Below are positions 61,076 to 64,000 of a stretch of 64,000 nt of DNA, in pieces; within the stretch, counting starts at the first letter, position 1, and the number at the start of each line of letters is the position of its first letter. Source of the stretch: GCA-2687025 sp964473525 (GTDB taxonomy: Bacteria; Poribacteria; WGA-4E; GCA-2687025); assembly GCA_964473525.1 (NCBI GenBank), contig CAYYPK010000003.1, forward strand, positions 62,001 to 126,000. The letters run 5' to 3'. Position numbers and translations under genes: made by a program. The notes below the pieces were generated by a model. That model was given only the letters and a program-made list of their open reading frames with translations, was not told the DNA's origin and searched no databases.

Positions 61076-62533
61076 CTAGAACCAGCGCTCGACGACGACC
61101 TTCTTCTGCGTGAAGAACTCGAGCGAGTCCCATCCCTGGCCGTGTAGGTCGCCGAAGAAGCTGTCTTTCCAGCCGCTGAACGGGAAGAACGGCATCGGGG
61201 CGGCGACGCCGATGTTGATCCCCACGTTGCCAGCGTCGACATCGTGGCGGAACGTCCGCGCCGCGCCGCCACTCGACGTGAAGAGACACGCCATGTTGCC
61301 GTACCGCCCGCTGTTGACGGTGGCGATGGCGTCGTCGAGTTCGTCCATGTGCATGAGGCTGAGGACCGGGCCGAAGATCTCCGTCGTCGCGATGTCGCTG
61401 CCCGGCTCTACGCCGTCGAGGAGCGTCGGGGCGAGGAAGTTGCCGGCGTCGTGGTCTGCCACGGAGCAGTCTCGACCGTCAGCAAGCAGCGTGATGCCGT
61501 CGTCCGCCGCGCCGTCCACGATGCCGCGGATGCGGTCGTAGCTCTGACGCGTGATGACCGGCCCCATCTCCGTCGCGTCGTCCAGTCCGTTCCCGACGAC
61601 TCGTGACTCAGCGGCCTCCCGGATGACCTCGGGGAACCAGTCGCGCGCCTCGCCGACCGTTACCGCGAGGGACGCCGCCAGGCAGCGTTGCCCCGCGCAT
61701 CCGAACGCGCTTTCGGCGATGTTGGCGCGAGTCAGCTCGGGGTTAGCGTCGGGCATGATGATCATAGGGTTCTTGGCGCCGCCCTGGCACTGCACGCGCT
61801 TTCCGTTGGCCGCCGCCTTCGCATACACCTGTCGCGCCACCGCGGAGGAGCCGACGAAGCTGATCGCGCGGATGTCCTTATGCTCGAGGAGGGCGTCCAC
61901 CGTCTCACGCCCGCCGTTCACGAGATTCACGACGCCAGCGGGTAGGTCGAGTTGGTCGATGAGCGCGAAAACCTTCTGCATCGTCAACGGCACGCGCTCC
62001 GACGGCTTCAGCACGCACGTGTTCCCACACGCGATCGCGTAGGGAAGAAACCAGAAGGGGATCATGCACGGGAAGTTGAACGGGGCGATGAAGGCGCACA
62101 CACCCACCGGCTGGCGGATCATGTGCTCGTCGATGCCCGACGCGATGTCCTCCAGGTTCGTGCCCTGCATCATCGTCGGAATGCCGCACGCCACCTCGAT
62201 GTTCTGGATCGCGCGCAGTATCTCACCGCGAGACTCAGACAGCGTCTTGCCGCACTCAATGGTGATGGCGCGGGCGATCTCCTCGGTAGACTCCTCCATG
62301 AGCGCCTTGAGCTGGTAGAGCGGCTGCACGCGGTCCACAGCGGGCACGTTGCGCCAGCTCCGCAACGCCACGCTCGCGCGTTCGACGGCCTTGTCGACAT
62401 CGCTCGCGGGCGAAAGCGGCGCCGACGCTATGGCCTCCCCGGTAGCGGGGTTCAGCACGTCCACGCTGTCGCCCGACGACGCGCGCTCCCAGCCACCGTC
62501 GATGTAGTTGAGTACGTCCTGCTGTGTGCTCAT
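61076..62533 (-). CDS. mmsA/iolA: Methylmalonate-semialdehyde dehydrogenase (acylating)
   Basis: A 485-residue CoA-acylating aldehyde dehydrogenase. The catalytic C284 lies in FGCAGQRCLAAS, N154 in APFNFPCMIPFWFLPYAIAC and the substrate-class motif is QGGAKNPMIIMPDA. The length and IVDGAADDG-type region fit MmsA/IolA, which converts malonate semialdehyde (inositol) or methylmalonate semialdehyde (valine) to acetyl- or propionyl-CoA. Presence of iolD nearby favours the inositol role. The start ATG 62533 has AGGAGA upstream. It converges on the coiled-coil gene at 15 bases. Confidence 0.92.
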   Translation of the reverse strand: MSTQQDVLNYIDGGWERASSGDSVDVLNPATGEAIASAPLSPASDVDKAVERASVALRSWRNVPAVDRVQPLYQLKALMEESTEEIARAITIECGKTLSESRGEILRAIQNIEVACGIPTMMQGTNLEDIASGIDEHMIRQPVGVCAFIAPFNFPCMIPFWFLPYAIACGNTCVLKPSERVPLTMQKVFALIDQLDLPAGVVNLVNGGRETVDALLEHKDIRAISFVGSSAVARQVYAKAAANGKRVQCQGGAKNPMIIMPDANPELTRANIAESAFGCAGQRCLAASLAVTVGEARDWFPEVIREAAESRVVGNGLDDATEMGPVITRQSYDRIRGIVDGAADDGITLLADGRDCSVADHDAGNFLAPTLLDGVEPGSDIATTEIFGPVLSLMHMDELDDAIATVNSGRYGNMACLFTSSGGAARTFRHDVDAGNVGINIGVAAPMPFFPFSGWKDSFFGDLHGQGWDSLEFFTQKKVVVERWF

Positions 62534-62583
62534 GGCGTGCTGGCGGTCTCCTGCTGCGGGTGTCGAGCGATGCGCGCCCAATG

Positions 62584-64000
62584 TTACGCCGAATGCGCGT
62601 CGGTTGCAGCGTCGAATCGGGGTTCCACGCCTAGCAGATGGCGCACGAGAAAGTCCTGACGACGTCGGTTGCCGTATGGCGCCTCCGCGATGCCGTGTCC
62701 TCCGCCAGGCACCACGAGCAGGTCGAAGTCCTTGTCCGCCTTGATGAGAGCATCGACAACCTGCATCGTGGACGCTGGGTCGACGTTCCTGTCGAGTTCA
62801 CCGACGACCAGCAGGAGCTTGCCCTGCAAGCGCGCGGCGTGCGTCGCGTTCGAGTGCTCGCGGTAGTGCCCGCCAATCGGCCACCCCATCCACAGCTCGT
62901 TCCACCAGATCTTGTCCATGCGGTTGTCGTGGCAGCCGCAGTCCGCGACGCCGACCTTGTAGAAGTGGCCGTGCGCCAGCAACGCCCGTAGCGTGCTCTG
63001 GCCGCCGGCGGACCCGCCGTAGATGCCGACGCGAGACAGGTCCATGTAGGCGTACTTCTCCGCAGCGGCCCGCATCCACGCGATGCGATCGGGGAAGCCT
63101 GAGTCACCGAGCGCGCGCCAGCAGACGTCGTGGAACGCCTTGGACCTGTTGGACGTGCCCATGCCGTCCATCTGCACGACGATGAACCCCAACTCAGCCA
63201 TCTCCTGCCCACGGTGGTACGGTTGGAACGCCTTTGGGGTGAACGATCCGTGCGGGCCCGCGTAGATGTGCTCGACAACGGGGTATGTGCGGTCGGGGTC
63301 GAAGTCGCTGGGGCGCCAGATGACCCCGTGGATGTCCGTAACGCCGTCGCGCCCCTTGGCGACGAACTGCTCAGGAGGGTTCCACCCAGTCGCGCGCAGA
63401 TCGGACCAGTCGGCGCTTTCCAGTTCCATCACGACCGCGCCGTCCTCGCTGCGGCGTAGCACCGACACGGGTGGGGAGTCGACGCGCGACCACGTGTCGA
63501 CGAAGAGCCTGTGGTCTGGGGAGAAATGGACGGTATGCGTGCCGTTCTCATGGGTGAGAATCGTGAGATTGGCGCCGTCGAAGCCTACCCGACACAGGTG
63601 CGCGTAGTATGAATCCTGCCCTTCGTGCGTCCCGCTCGCGGTGAACCATACCTGACGCGCGTCGTCGTCCACGTGTTCGACGGATCGCACGACCCACTCG
63701 CCGCGCGTGATGCGGTTCTTCACCTGCCCGGTGGCCGCGTCGTAGAGGTACAGGTGGTTCCAGCCATCGCGCTCCGACATCCACACGATCTCGCCAGCGG
63801 CGGCGAAGTGGCAGAAGCGCTTGTAGGCGTAGTCGATGAACGTCCGGGCGCGCTCCTCGACGAGGATGCGGCAATGTCCCGTATCAGCGTCGACGGCCAG
63901 CACGCGCAGAACCTGGTGCCCCCGCTGGTTGTACAGGAACGTGAACCTCGAGGAGTCGTCCTCCCAGCGTATGTCGCCAACGCTCCAGGGGTTCGCGAAG
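62584..64000 (-). CDS. S9 (dipeptidyl-peptidase-IV-type) serine peptidase, partial
   Basis: The C-terminal 472 residues of an S9 family peptidase; the frame is open to the window edge (reading WSVGDIRWEDDSSRFTFLYN just inside) and so the start is outside. A beta-propeller part (WMSERDGWNHLYLYDAATGQ, WFTASGTHEGQDSYYAHLCR) is followed by the alpha/beta hydrolase with the nucleophile in GIYGGSAGGQST, the Asp in GELDRNVDP and the His in VPGGGHGIAE. Such enzymes release dipeptides, often after Pro, or cut oligopeptides. Whether it has a signal peptide cannot be seen. Confidence 0.9.
   Translation of the reverse strand, partial: FANPWSVGDIRWEDDSSRFTFLYNQRGHQVLRVLAVDADTGHCRILVEERARTFIDYAYKRFCHFAAAGEIVWMSERDGWNHLYLYDAATGQVKNRITRGEWVVRSVEHVDDDARQVWFTASGTHEGQDSYYAHLCRVGFDGANLTILTHENGTHTVHFSPDHRLFVDTWSRVDSPPVSVLRRSEDGAVVMELESADWSDLRATGWNPPEQFVAKGRDGVTDIHGVIWRPSDFDPDRTYPVVEHIYAGPHGSFTPKAFQPYHRGQEMAELGFIVVQMDGMGTSNRSKAFHDVCWRALGDSGFPDRIAWMRAAAEKYAYMDLSRVGIYGGSAGGQSTLRALLAHGHFYKVGVADCGCHDNRMDKIWWNELWMGWPIGGHYREHSNATHAARLQGKLLLVVGELDRNVDPASTMQVVDALIKADKDFDLLVVPGGGHGIAEAPYGNRRRQDFLVRHLLGVEPRFDAATDAHSA

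Overview
The window is GC-rich (roughly two thirds G+C by eye), densely coded bacterial DNA of about 55 protein genes on both strands. No rRNA, tRNA, integrase, transposase or CRISPR array was recognised. The gene content suggests an uncultivated, free-living or host-associated heterotroph of the Poribacteria/Latescibacteria kind: many secreted LamG and beta-sandwich proteins, phytanoyl-CoA-type dioxygenase, mandelate racemase/enolase-superfamily enzymes, Gfo/Idh oxidoreductases, sialidase, GH53 galactanase, secreted M14 peptidases and part of the inositol pathway. That placement is inference; no marker gene is present.

Layout. 1-5155 is a mostly minus-strand carbohydrate block (Nudix hydrolase, secreted DUF4960/ThuA-like protein, BNR sialidase, PhyH dioxygenase, GH53). 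5328-7589 is one large protein joining a class III nucleotide cyclase, a TIR domain and an AAA NTPase. 7891-17403 holds a GT39-type membrane glycosyltransferase, an orphan PAS protein, an aldolase, an enolase-superfamily enzyme, two paralogous secreted beta-sandwich proteins each followed by a methyltransferase, and a zinc-ribbon APH kinase. 17767-26946 carries a dienelactone hydrolase/ABC exporter operon, an MFS transporter, oxidoreductases, a serine hydrolase and a LamG protein. 27008-37377 has a coupled M14 peptidase pair (one catalytically dead), uridine kinase, a hydrogenase-maturation-type protease, Gfo/Idh proteins and an APH kinase. 37989-43317 is a signalling operon (receiver-ATPase, periplasmic binding lipoprotein, hybrid histidine kinase). 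43630-55110 is an accessory region: duplicated subtilisin-family lipoproteins, several cut off after the N-terminal domain, phage tail-fibre-like proteins and two related glycosyltransferases. 55274-64000 has two paralogous secreted proteins, a lipoprotein, IolD, a membrane coiled-coil protein, an MmsA/IolA-type dehydrogenase and a partial S9 peptidase.

Three things stand out. First, six secreted proteins of different folds end in the same short C-terminal signature (V-x-[AP]-x-G-K-x-x-x-[TA]-W near the terminus), which looks like a sorting or processing tag; a seventh match is a 44-codon stand-alone ORF. Second, the cyclase-TIR-NTPase fusion combines in one chain modules used in nucleotide-signalling immunity. 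Third, the subtilisin locus has an exact 830-bp repeat period that makes truncated, out-of-frame, translationally overlapping copies upstream of an intact gene, each array followed by a tail-fibre-like gene. Two dispersed inverted-repeat elements lie in intergenic gaps at about 7.7 and 17.6 kb.
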